A DNA stretch of 26,678 nt from Spirochaetaceae bacterium. GTDB taxonomy: Bacteria; Spirochaetota; Spirochaetia; SZUA-6; Bin103. Positions 1 to 7,302 of the stretch are shown here, piece by piece (the stretch's first letter is position 1; each line of letters begins with the position of its first letter). The stretch is from the NCBI GenBank assembly GCA_028818385.1, contig JAPPNY010000114.1, positions 1-26,678 on the forward strand. The letters are read 5' to 3'. A program made the position numbers and the translations under genes. The notes under the pieces were generated by a model. The model searched no databases. It saw only the letters and a list, made by a program, of their open reading frames with translations, and was not told where the DNA came from.

Positions 1-1
1 G

Positions 2-1387
2 GTGCGGGCCGGTCGGGCCGCCCTGCGCCGCGCCTGTCGGGCGGCCGGCATCCGCGAGCCGCGCTCGCTGTGGGTGGCATCCGGCGCCGGCGGGCGGTTG
101 CGGCCGGCGGTGGCGCTGCGCGAGTACCTGCCGGAGCGGCAGCGCGAGGTGGTGGTCGACCTGTCACAGGCCGGGCCGGCTCACGAGCTGGATGCGGAGT
201 TCCGGCCGCTGCTGACCGGAGCGATCACCGGCGAGGGAGACGGCGACCTTCCGATCGGGGGCTTCACCCCGTATCGGCGCAGCCCGATCTGGGGGTTGAA
301 CCGCGCTTTCTGGGAGCATGCCGGCCGTTACATGGCGGCCGGCGGAGGCGACTACCGCGATGCCGTGGGCGGGTCTCCCGATCTGATCCGGCCGCTGGTG
401 CGCGAGCGGGCCGAGCGCTTCTGTTCGTCGCTGCGGCAGGTGCGTGACGGCCGGGAGTCGGGCGCGCGCCCGGAACTGGCGTATCTGAGCATCGGCGCCT
501 CCGGGGCGGAGGGGCCGTGCCTGTTCGTGGAGGAGCTGAGCCGCGCCGCGGCGTCCCGGCGGGTCGGGCTGGACGAGCTGTGCTACCTGGTGGCGGACCT
601 GTCGCCGGAGGTGCTGGGCGCGGTCCGTGCGGCGCTCGGGGACAGACATGGCGCGCTTCGGATCGGCTATCTGCAACTCGATCTGCGTTCGCCGGCGCCG
701 GCACTCGCCTCGTGGCGGGGCCGGATACTGCACGCCCACGTCGGCAACCTGTTCGACAACCTGCCGGCCGACCATGTCGAGTGGCGTGGCGGTCGCCGCT
801 ACCTGGTGGAGGGGTTGCTCCATCTCCCGGCAGCCGAGGCCCGTGCTCTCGCCGGTCGGTACGGTATCGGCGGCGGGCTGCTGCGCGAGGTGCTCCACGG
901 CCCTTCCGCCTCCCTGCCCGAGCGCCTGCATGCCATCGTGGGAGAGGAACATGCCTGTCGTCTCTGGCAGGACCTCTACCGCGGATTGCGCATGGGCGAG
1001 CGGCTGGTCCCGCCTCCGACGGATGCCGTGCCCGACAGCCTGCTCCAGTGCCCGCCCGACGGCCGGATGGCGCTGTCCGGGGACGCGATCGACAGCGCAC
1101 TGACCCTGCTGGGACTGTTGCACGAGCGCGGCATGCTGGAGATCGTCGACATCATGGTGGCCGACGCGCGGCAGTATGCCGGCCGTTTTCGGACGACCGT
1201 GAAGTACGAGGGCTCGGCGGTCGAGTGGTTCAACGCCGCCCTGTTCGAAGCGCGTGTGCGCGCAGAGATGCCGGGCTGCGCGGTCGGCTACCGGCCGCTG
1301 GCGAAGTTCGGGAAGCCGCGGATGACCTGCATGGAGGTCCGTCGCGGAAGGATAGGGGGCGTCCCGACTGGCGCCGCGCCTGGTTGA
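2..1387 (+). CDS. Putative SAM-dependent methyltransferase-like protein, possibly 5' partial
   Basis: I do not recognise a precise family. The 461-residue product has a Rossmann-like core resembling class I SAM-dependent methyltransferases. It shows a glycine-rich motif I-like strand (LSIGASGAEG, near residue 160), a following acidic strand (YLVADLSPEV, near 195), and a later segment (HAHVGNLFDNLP, near 245) where such enzymes often have catalytic or substrate contacts. There is a basic C-terminal tail. The first possible start is a GTG at the window edge, so the true N-terminus may lie outside. It ends about 70 bp before tRNA-Glu and is followed by core genes. The methyl acceptor is unknown. 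The methyltransferase assignment is inference from fold-level motifs only; the existence of a gene is supported by its length and protein-like composition. Confidence 0.5.
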   Translation: MRAGRAALRRACRAAGIREPRSLWVASGAGGRLRPAVALREYLPERQREVVVDLSQAGPAHELDAEFRPLLTGAITGEGDGDLPIGGFTPYRRSPIWGLNRAFWEHAGRYMAAGGGDYRDAVGGSPDLIRPLVRERAERFCSSLRQVRDGRESGARPELAYLSIGASGAEGPCLFVEELSRAAASRRVGLDELCYLVADLSPEVLGAVRAALGDRHGALRIGYLQLDLRSPAPALASWRGRILHAHVGNLFDNLPADHVEWRGGRRYLVEGLLHLPAAEARALAGRYGIGGGLLREVLHGPSASLPERLHAIVGEEHACRLWQDLYRGLRMGERLVPPPTDAVPDSLLQCPPDGRMALSGDAIDSALTLLGLLHERGMLEIVDIMVADARQYAGRFRTTVKYEGSAVEWFNAALFEARVRAEMPGCAVGYRPLAKFGKPRMTCMEVRRGRIGGVPTGAAPG

Positions 1388-1413
1388 CAGAACATGAGCG
1401 CCGGTTGCACATT
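1384..1413 (+). promoter_or_regulatory. Weak candidate promoter upstream of tRNA-Glu
   Basis: A perfect TTGACA lies at 1384-1389, overlapping the stop codon of the preceding gene. After an 18-nt spacer comes CACATT, a poor match to TATAAT. It would start transcription about 35-40 nt before the mature tRNA. The -10 element is weak, so this is tentative. Confidence 0.25.
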
Positions 1414-1456
1414 TGCTCCGTCGGCGCGCTGCTGAGCGCATCGGCTAATTCTTTCT

Positions 1457-1528
<72 letters not shown>

Positions 1529-1614
1529 AGTTGCAACGGCCCGAGTGCGGACAGCGGGGCGAAGCGGCCCACGACGATGCGATCGCCGCCCGGTTGGGAC
1601 GTGTTCGTGGGCTG

Positions 1615-3024
1615 GTGATTCACTTGGTCGGTGTCGCCGGGCAAGGCATGGCGGCGCTTGCCGAAGTGCTGCAGGCGCGTGGCGCCGTCGTCACCGGTTC
1701 CGACGTCGACGAACCGTTCTTCACCACCCCGGTCCTGGAGCGGATCGGCGTACCGGTGCTCCCGTTCGACCCCGGCAACGTGCGCGGTGCCGACCTCGTC
1801 GTCTACTCGGCAGCCTACGACCCCGACCGCCACCCGGAGCTGCGCGCGGCTCGGGACGCCGGTCTGCCGCTCGCCAACTATCCGCAGGCGCTGGGCGCGC
1901 TTTCCGCTCAATGCGAAGCCGTCGCGGTGTGCGGCACGCACGGCAAGACCACGATCACGGCGATGCTGGGGACCCTGCTGAACGGCCTGGAGCTGCCGGC
2001 GACGGTGCTGGTGGGTAGCCCGGTTGCAAGCTTCGGCGACCGCAGCACGCTCAACCGGGGCACCGAGCTCCTGGCGGCCGAGACCTGTGAGTACCGGCGC
2101 CACTTCCTTCACTACCACCCCGACCGCATCGTGCTCTCCGGCGTCGAGTGGGAGCACGTGGACTACTTCGCCGACTACCACGACACGGTGGCGGCGTTCG
2201 TGGAGTTGTGCCGGCGGCTTCCGCCCGGCGGTGAGCTGGTCTACGACGCCGACGACGCCGGCGCGGCCACGGTCGCGGCGGCCGTCGCCGGTGAGCGCGC
2301 GGACGTGGTGCGCACCCCGGTGGGACGCACGGCTCCGGGCGCCTTCCGGATGGACGGCGTCACCCTGGCCGCGGGCCGGACCGTGTTCAGGCTCGCCGCG
2401 GTACCTGGAGAGCTCACGCTGCGCGTGCCGGGCGCCCACTCCGCCAAGGACGCTGCCCTGGCCGTCGCGGCGGCGACCTCCCTGCACCGCCGTCACCGCG
2501 GCGGCTCGCCCGAGCCGGCTTCCGTGGCGCGCGCGTTGTCCCGGTTCTCCGGGACGCGTCGGCGCAGCGAGGTGGTCGGCGAGGCAGGCGGCGTCACCTT
2601 CGTCGAGGACTACGGGCACCACCCGACCGAGATCCGCGTGACCCTGAGCGGGTTGCGCCGCTTCTTCGGGGACCGGCCGCTGGTCGTCGACTTCATGCCG
2701 CACACCTACTCCCGTACCGGCGGGTTGCTCGACGACTTCGCCACTGTTTTCGGCGACGCCGAGCGGGTCATACTCCACGACATCTATGCATCGGCCCGCG
2801 AACGCAACGATTCCGGCGTCTCCGGTGAGGACCTGTTCCTGGCGGTCAGCCGCCGCCATCCGTCCGTCGCGTACACGCCGGGCGTTGACGACGGCGATGC
2901 CGTACAACTCGCGCAGCGTTCCGTGGGTCCCGGAGATGTGTTCGTGACCATGGGAGCCGGCGACAACTGGAAGCTCGGAGCATGTCTGCGCGAACGCCTG
3001 CTGCGGGCAGACCGTACCCGATGA
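1615..3024 (+). CDS. murC: UDP-N-acetylmuramate--L-alanine ligase (MurC)
   Basis: ATP-dependent cytoplasmic ligase that adds L-alanine to UDP-MurNAc, the first step of the peptidoglycan stem peptide. From the chosen GTG the product is 469 residues, normal for MurC. The N-terminal UDP-binding segment reads IHLVGVAGQGMAALAE. The Mur ligase P-loop GTHGKTT is at residues 107-113, and the MurC-type VEDYGHHPTEI at 330-340. An HTYSRT motif and an MGAGDNW motif follow. The YGHHPTE form argues for MurC over the recycling ligase Mpl. GTG 1615 was chosen because it places the conserved IHLVGV strand right at the N-terminus. The frame stays open upstream with TTG options at 1594 and 1531, and no clear ribosome binding site decides. 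Its stop overlaps the start of yicC (ATGA), so the two are probably translationally coupled. Confidence 0.93.
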   Translation: MIHLVGVAGQGMAALAEVLQARGAVVTGSDVDEPFFTTPVLERIGVPVLPFDPGNVRGADLVVYSAAYDPDRHPELRAARDAGLPLANYPQALGALSAQCEAVAVCGTHGKTTITAMLGTLLNGLELPATVLVGSPVASFGDRSTLNRGTELLAAETCEYRRHFLHYHPDRIVLSGVEWEHVDYFADYHDTVAAFVELCRRLPPGGELVYDADDAGAATVAAAVAGERADVVRTPVGRTAPGAFRMDGVTLAAGRTVFRLAAVPGELTLRVPGAHSAKDAALAVAAATSLHRRHRGGSPEPASVARALSRFSGTRRRSEVVGEAGGVTFVEDYGHHPTEIRVTLSGLRRFFGDRPLVVDFMPHTYSRTGGLLDDFATVFGDAERVILHDIYASARERNDSGVSGEDLFLAVSRRHPSVAYTPGVDDGDAVQLAQRSVGPGDVFVTMGAGDNWKLGACLRERLLRADRTR

Positions 3025-3905
3025 AGAGCATGACCGGCTTCGGGCGTGCGGAGCGGCACGTGCACGGCGTCGACGTCACCGCCGAGGCTCGCAGTTACAA
3101 CAACCGGTTTCTCGACGTGAGCGTGTCGGTGCCGAAGGAGCTGAACGGCGCGGAGTCGGCGCTGCGGGCGCTGGTCTCCGGCCGGATTTCGCGCGGGCGC
3201 GTGGAGTTGCAGATCCGCATGACCGGGGCGGCAGCCCGGCCGCGGGTGAGCACCGAGGGGGCGCGCGCGGCCGCCGAGCTGCTCCGATCGATCGCGCGCG
3301 CGGCCGGCGCACCCGAGGAGATCACCGTACGGGACATTCTGGAGGCCGACCGCCGGCTTGGCCTGGGAGTGGTAGACGCAGGATCCGACGGGAGCGGACC
3401 GGACCCGGAGACTCATGCCGGCGTGCTTGATGCCGCGCAGTGCTGTCTGGAACGCCTGGACGCCGAACGCGACCGGGAGGGAGCGGAGCTGGAGGCCGAT
3501 CTGTCCACATGCCTCGACCGGGTGGAGGAGGAGACGGCAGCCCTCTCCGGTTTGGCGGCGGAGTGGCAGGAACGGTTGGAGCGGGACGTGCAGGCGCGCA
3601 TGGAACGGCTGCTGTCCGCCGATGACGTCGCCGACCGGGTAGTGCCTGCGGTCGCGCTGCTGCTGGCTCGTTCCGATGTCGCCGAGGAGCTCAGCCGCCT
3701 GCGCGCGCACCTCGCCGGCATGCGCACGGGGATGGCCGCCGCCGAGGGCCCGCACGGCAAGAAGCTCGAGTTCTACTGCCAGGAGTTGCTCCGCGAGACC
3801 AACACGATCGGCGCGAAGGCGTCAGCGGCGGAGGTCGACGGGCACGTTCTGACGGTCAAGGAGAATGTCGAGCGCATGCGCGAGCAGTTACGCAATGTCG
3901 AATGA
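3021..3905 (+). CDS. yicC: YicC/YloC family endoribonuclease
   Basis: The 294-residue protein starts with the family signature MKSMTGFGRAE. It ends with the conserved YicC C-terminal block, including KKLEFYCQELLRE, NTIGAKA and a final KENVERMREQLRNVE. Members of this family (E. coli YicC, B. subtilis YloC) are metal-dependent endoribonucleases linked to RNA turnover. The middle region (roughly residues 90-220) is rich in Glu, Arg and Leu and looks helical. The start ATG overlaps the murC stop by four bases, and the next gene starts inside the last codons of this one, so murC, yicC and the kinase-like gene look like one transcription unit. Function is inferred from the family; the identification itself is strong. 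Confidence 0.93.
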   Translation: MKSMTGFGRAERHVHGVDVTAEARSYNNRFLDVSVSVPKELNGAESALRALVSGRISRGRVELQIRMTGAAARPRVSTEGARAAAELLRSIARAAGAPEEITVRDILEADRRLGLGVVDAGSDGSGPDPETHAGVLDAAQCCLERLDAERDREGAELEADLSTCLDRVEEETAALSGLAAEWQERLERDVQARMERLLSADDVADRVVPAVALLLARSDVAEELSRLRAHLAGMRTGMAAAEGPHGKKLEFYCQELLRETNTIGAKASAAEVDGHVLTVKENVERMREQLRNVE

Positions 3906-4470
3906 GCGGAGCGAATCACACTCGGAGAGTGAGCGCGGTGGTGACCTGGTGATCACGATCTCGGGCAAGTCGGGCTGCGGCAACTCGACCGTCTCCCGCA
4001 TGGTCGCGGAGCGCCTGGGCCTGCGTCACATAAACTTCACCCTGCGCGACCTGGCACGCGAGCGCGGTGTGAGCTTCGAGCAACTGTGGGAACGCGCCAA
4101 TTACGACCAGTCGGTCGATCACGACCTTGACCGCAGGCTCATGGAGCTCGCCGCCGACGGGGGATGCGTGCTCGGCACGCGGCTGGCGATCTGGTTGATC
4201 GAGGACCGGGACCTGTCGGTCTACCTAGAGGCGACCCAGCAGACGCGGGCGGCGCGCATCGCATCTCGGGAAGTCATGTCCTATGGGGCCGCGCTCACCG
4301 CCACCGGTCAGCGCGATCGCCGCGATCGCAACCGCTATCTGCGACTGTACGACATCGACATCGATGACGCGTCGCAGGCCGACCTGGTCGTGGACACCGA
4401 GGAGCTCGACGAACACGCCGTGGTGGGCAAGATCATCGAGGCGCTGCGCGCCCGCAGCCTGCTCGACTGA
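3895..4470 (+). CDS. Cytidylate kinase-like P-loop protein with Asn in place of the Walker A lysine
   Basis: A 191-residue protein resembling the archaeal-type cytidylate kinase family, which phosphorylates CMP/dCMP. Supporting features: ITISGKSGCGNSTVSRMVAE at residues 20-39, DHDLDRRLMELA with a following VLGTRLAIWL (the family's substrate strand), an Arg-rich lid (RDRRDRNRYLRLY), and ASQADLVVDTEE near the end. The P-loop reads G24-K-S-G-C-G-N30-S-T, so the usual Walker A lysine is Asn. It could therefore be a divergent kinase, use the nearby K25, or bind rather than hydrolyse nucleotides. The ATG at 3895 overlaps the end of yicC by 11 nt. A GTG at 3949 just before the first beta strand is an alternative start. 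The acidic-basic N-terminal stretch between the two starts is not conserved-looking. The kinase family call is good; activity is uncertain. Confidence 0.8.
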   Translation: MSNERSESHSESERGGDLVITISGKSGCGNSTVSRMVAERLGLRHINFTLRDLARERGVSFEQLWERANYDQSVDHDLDRRLMELAADGGCVLGTRLAIWLIEDRDLSVYLEATQQTRAARIASREVMSYGAALTATGQRDRRDRNRYLRLYDIDIDDASQADLVVDTEELDEHAVVGKIIEALRARSLLD

Positions 4471-4495
4471 TCCGATGTGCCGGCGCGCCGGTGAT

Positions 4496-4525
4496 TTGCC
4501 GGCGGCGCGCTCGATGGCGTACGCT
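4496..4525 (+). promoter_or_regulatory. Tentative promoter for rpoZ
   Basis: TTGCCG (4496-4501) and TACGCT (4520-4525) are separated by 18 nt. The expected transcription start falls close to the rpoZ ATG at 4534, so the transcript would have almost no leader. No Shine-Dalgarno sequence precedes that ATG, which fits but does not prove leaderless initiation. Confidence 0.22.
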
Positions 4526-4533
4526 ATGCGGCG

Positions 4534-4734
4534 ATGATTCTGCCTCTTGACCTGTTGATAGCCGACGACTCGAACCGCTACGAGCTGTGCTCGGCGTCCA
4601 TGCGCCGGGCCAACCAGCTCAGCCTTGCCGCCGACGAGGACGTGGAGGAGAACGGCGGCAAGGTGGTGTCCACCGCCGTCAAGCAGATCCTCACCAAGAA
4701 GGTCCGCTACGAGATAGAGCGCACAAACCTGTAG
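4534..4734 (+). CDS. rpoZ: RNA polymerase omega subunit
   Basis: A 66-residue protein with the omega fold signature: SNRYELCSASMRRANQLS near residues 13-30, then an acidic stretch, then KVVSTAVKQILTKKVRYE. Omega binds the beta-prime subunit and assists assembly of RNA polymerase. The length is normal for short bacterial omegas. It sits between the kinase-like gene and miaA, an order I recall from other spirochaetes; related arrangements with yicC and nucleotide kinases near rpoZ are common in bacteria. No good ribosome binding site is visible before ATG 4534; the surrounding in-frame codons offer no better start. Confidence 0.85.
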   Translation: MILPLDLLIADDSNRYELCSASMRRANQLSLAADEDVEENGGKVVSTAVKQILTKKVRYEIERTNL

Positions 4735-4790
4735 TCGACGCGCAGCCTTCCCGGCCACCTGGCCTCCCGGGCCACTGAGCCTCCTGCGAC

Positions 4791-5687
4791 ATGCGCCGGC
4801 CGGTGCCGGTGATCTTCGGTCCGACCGCCGTGGGCAAGTCGGCAGCGATCGCTGTGGTGGCGGAGGAGCATGACGAGGTCGTCAGCGCCGATGCCCTGCA
4901 GGTGTACCGCCATCTTGACATCGGCACCGCAAAACCGACGCCCGCCGAGCGCGAACGGTTCCGCCACCATCTGATCGACATCGCCGAGCCTGACGAGCAG
5001 TTCGACGCCGGCCGCTTCGTCCGCTGCGCGGACGCCGCGCTGGCCGACATCGCCGCCCGCGGACGCCGCGCGATCGTCGCCGGCGGGTGCGCGTATTACC
5101 TGCGCACCCTGGTGTGCGGACTGCCGGAGTCGCCGCGTGGTGACCCGGATATCCGCGCGCGGCTGACCCTGAGGCTGCACGGGGAAGGGAAAGAGACGCT
5201 GCGCCGCGAGCTGCAGGACGAAGACCCGGAGTCCGCTCGCCGCATTCATGCCAATGACACGTACCGGATCGTGCGGGCGCTCGAGGTCCTGGCCGCCACG
5301 GGCCGGCCGCTCTCGTCGTTCCGGGTGCCCGATCGACCGGCCGATCCCGGTCGCTTCCGCCTGATCGGGCTCCAGCGCCCGCGCGATGAGCTGGTCGTCC
5401 GTATCGACGCGCGGGTGGAGGCGATGCGCGCCGCTGGATTCGCGGAGGAAGTCCGCGAGTTGCTGGCACGCGGCTACGCCCGCACGTGCCCGGGCCTGCG
5501 AGGCATCGGCTACCGGGAGCTCGCCGCGGCCGGCGGAACGGCCACGGCGGAAGTGTGGGATGCGATCAGACGCAGCACGCGACGCTACGCGAAGCGCCAG
5601 ATGACCTTCTTTCGGTCGCTTCCCGGCGTGAACTGGATCGATGCCGATGACCGGGAGGCACTGCGTTCCTTGATCGGCCATCCCTGA
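4791..5687 (+). CDS. miaA: tRNA dimethylallyltransferase (MiaA)
   Basis: Transfers a dimethylallyl group to N6 of A37 in tRNAs that read codons starting with U. The 298-residue length is typical. The P-loop GPTAVGKS is at residues 10-17. It is followed by SADALQVYR with IGTAKP, then HHLIDIAEPD, then VAGGCAYYLRTL and NDTYRIVRALEV, all MiaA hallmarks. A conserved Ser in the DSxQ-type motif is Ala here, a mild deviation. The C-terminal RRSTRRYAKRQMTFFR is the tRNA-binding end of the family. The start ATG follows rpoZ by 56 nt and places the P-loop at the expected distance from the N-terminus. The gene stops about 25 nt before the promoter of the next small gene, so it probably ends its operon, although no terminator hairpin with a T tract is visible. 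Confidence 0.95.
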   Translation: MRRPVPVIFGPTAVGKSAAIAVVAEEHDEVVSADALQVYRHLDIGTAKPTPAERERFRHHLIDIAEPDEQFDAGRFVRCADAALADIAARGRRAIVAGGCAYYLRTLVCGLPESPRGDPDIRARLTLRLHGEGKETLRRELQDEDPESARRIHANDTYRIVRALEVLAATGRPLSSFRVPDRPADPGRFRLIGLQRPRDELVVRIDARVEAMRAAGFAEEVRELLARGYARTCPGLRGIGYRELAAAGGTATAEVWDAIRRSTRRYAKRQMTFFRSLPGVNWIDADDREALRSLIGHP

Positions 5688-5712
5688 GCGGAGAGTGGCC
5701 GGCGTCGTTCTG

Positions 5713-5741
5713 TTGACAGCGGTTGACGTTCTGCCGATACT
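5713..5741 (+). promoter_or_regulatory. Sigma-70-type promoter for the small ribosomal protein gene
   Basis: A perfect -35 TTGACA (5713-5718) is followed by exactly 17 nt and a -10 GATACT (5736-5741; four of six match). Predicted transcription start is near 5748, about 32 nt before the ATG at 5780. A second TTGACG (5723-5728) lies too close to this -10 to serve it. This is the best promoter match I found in the window, and it points at a gene expected to be strongly expressed. Confidence 0.65.
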
Positions 5742-5779
5742 CCGCAACATCCCATCGACACCCCCCAACAGGAGCGCTG

Positions 5780-5869
5780 ATGCCTTGCGGTCGTAAACGC
5801 AAGCGGCACAAGATCGCTACGCATAAACGAAAGAAGAAACTGCGGAAGAATCGCCACAAGAAGGGATAG
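5780..5869 (+). CDS. Small basic ribosomal protein, bS22 / AURKAIP1-COX24 domain family
   Basis: A 29-residue, extremely basic peptide that begins MPCGRKRKRHKIATHKRKKK and ends in NRHKKG. About 60% of residues are Lys, Arg or His. This matches the short AURKAIP1/COX24-type small-subunit proteins (bS22-like) seen in several phyla, including Bacteroidota and spirochaetes. They are commonly missed by gene finders because of their size. A strong Shine-Dalgarno AGGAG (5770-5774) lies five nt before the ATG, and a good promoter sits at 5713-5741. Codon use (AAG, AAA, CGC) is unlike random antisense. The family assignment is from memory of the sequence pattern, not from a search. It lies between miaA and folP, and is probably transcribed separately from miaA. 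Confidence 0.85.
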   Translation: MPCGRKRKRHKIATHKRKKKLRKNRHKKG

Positions 5870-6036
5870 GACTCTGTCGGGTTGGCGCGTCAGCGGCCTG
5901 TCCGACGGAAGCCCTGTTTCGAGTGTGGAGATGAGCCTGCCGCGTGTGCCCGACCGTCACCGCGCGGCCGACCGCGACCGTGCGGCCGAACCTGTCGATG
6001 GGGTGTCGGCCGCGGTCGCCGATTCGGGGCCGTTCC

Positions 6037-6900
6037 ATGCAGATCCTGTGGAGTAGAATCGCCAGGCCGGGAAAGGGCGAACGTGTTCTGGATCTGCGCC
6101 GCAAGGCGGTGATGGGCGTGATCAATCGCACGCCCGATTCGTTCTTTCCGGCCAGCCGGCATGCTTCCGCCGGAGAGGCGTGCCGGCACGCGCAGGCGAT
6201 GGCCGCTCGTGGCGCCGCCATCATCGACGTCGGCGGCGAGTCCACCCGGCCGGGATCCGATCCCGTCTCTGCGGACGACGAATGCCGGCGGGTGCTGCCG
6301 GTCATCGAGCGCCTCCGTGCCACCTGTGACGTCGCCATCTCGATCGACACGCAGAAGCCGATCGTTGCCGAGCGCGCCCTCGATGCCGGCGCCGATCTCA
6401 TCAACGACGTGTCCGCACTGACCGACCCGGACATGCGGTCGCTGGCGGCCGAGCGGGACGTGCCCGTGGTGCTCATGCACATGCGCGGCACGCCCCGCAC
6501 CATGCAGCATGCTCCCCACTACGACGCGGTCATCGAGGAGGTCACGGCCGAGCTGCAGGCCGCGATCGACCGTGCGCTTGCGGCAGGCGTCCGCGAAGAC
6601 CGAATCATCGTCGATCCCGGCATCGGCTTCGGCAAACGGGTCCAGGACAACCTGGCGATCCTGCGTGGCGTCGGCGCGTTTCGCCGGTTGGGCCGGCCCG
6701 TGCTGATCGGGCTCTCTCACAAGTCCTTTCTCGGAAAGGTTCTGGAGGACCGGCCGGTGGATGGTCGGCATACGGCGTCGATCGTCGGCGGCTGTCTTGC
6801 CCTCGCCGGGGGGGCCGATATCATTCGCGTGCATGACGTGGCTGCCGCCGTCGATACCGTCAGAGTGCTGGAAGCCGTGATCGGCGGGACCCTGCGGTGA
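6037..6900 (+). CDS. folP: Dihydropteroate synthase
   Basis: Condenses p-aminobenzoate with the pterin pyrophosphate in folate synthesis. The 287-residue product shows the full TIM-barrel motif series: MGVINRTPDSFF (usually NVTPDSF), AAIIDVGGESTRPG, SIDTQKPIVAERAL, ADLINDVSA, VVLMHMRGTP, VDPGIGFGK, LIGLSHKSFLG (usually SRKSFxG) and IIRVHDV. The Val-to-Arg and Arg-to-His changes are at motif positions near the pterin and phosphate sites and may be worth modelling. The ATG at 6037 was chosen because MQILWSR leads directly into the barrel; an in-frame ATG at 5998 would add 13 residues with no family support. The last codons overlap the start of acpS (GTGA), so the two are coupled. The 167 bp between the small ribosomal gene and folP has no other gene. 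Confidence 0.93.
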   Translation: MQILWSRIARPGKGERVLDLRRKAVMGVINRTPDSFFPASRHASAGEACRHAQAMAARGAAIIDVGGESTRPGSDPVSADDECRRVLPVIERLRATCDVAISIDTQKPIVAERALDAGADLINDVSALTDPDMRSLAAERDVPVVLMHMRGTPRTMQHAPHYDAVIEEVTAELQAAIDRALAAGVREDRIIVDPGIGFGKRVQDNLAILRGVGAFRRLGRPVLIGLSHKSFLGKVLEDRPVDGRHTASIVGGCLALAGGADIIRVHDVAAAVDTVRVLEAVIGGTLR

Positions 6901-7289
6901 TCCTGGGCCTGGGAATCGACGTGGTCCATCCGCGGCGCCTGCGTCGCTGGCAGGAGTGGCCCGGCCTGTTCGAGCGCTTCTACCATCCCGATGAGCTGGC
7001 AGAGTGCCGGAAGAGGGCGGATGGCGGACTGCTGTCGCTGGCGGCGCGGTTCGCGGCCAAGGAAGCGTTCGGCAAGGCGCTGGGATCCGGCCTGCGCGGC
7101 ATGGCGCTGCGCGACATCATCGTGACCAACGAGCCCGGCGGCCGGCCCGTGCTGCGCGTGATCGGCACGGCGCGCAGGGCCCTCGCGGCGGCGGGCGGGA
7201 CGGACGTGATGGTGTCGCTGTCGCACGAAGACGAAGCGGCCATCGCGGTCGTGATCATCCAGGGCAACCCACCGCACGCCGGCGATTGA
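6897..7289 (+). CDS. acpS: Holo-[acyl-carrier-protein] synthase
   Basis: Transfers the 4'-phosphopantetheine arm from CoA to acyl carrier protein, with Mg2+. The 130-residue length is normal for AcpS. It begins MILGLGIDVV, whose Asp is the metal ligand. RFAAKEAFGKALG near residues 50-62 supplies the catalytic Glu and Lys. MVSLSHEDEAAIAV near residues 103-116 is the C-terminal signature. The GTG start overlaps the folP stop by four bases. The next gene, truA, begins 13 nt after its stop, so folP-acpS-truA appear to be one operon. Confidence 0.94.
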   Translation: MILGLGIDVVHPRRLRRWQEWPGLFERFYHPDELAECRKRADGGLLSLAARFAAKEAFGKALGSGLRGMALRDIIVTNEPGGRPVLRVIGTARRALAAAGGTDVMVSLSHEDEAAIAVVIIQGNPPHAGD

Positions 7290-7302
7290 CCGGCCGCATC
7301 GC

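Noticed and set aside
164..1441. A 425-codon minus-strand frame over the first gene
   Set aside because: Composition is typical of a shadow frame and it has no motif; it would also run through the first gene's likely coding strand.
1531..1614. Earlier TTG starts for murC, immediately after tRNA-Glu
   Set aside because: They would add a polar, unconserved segment before the conserved nucleotide-binding strand, and no ribosome binding site supports them.
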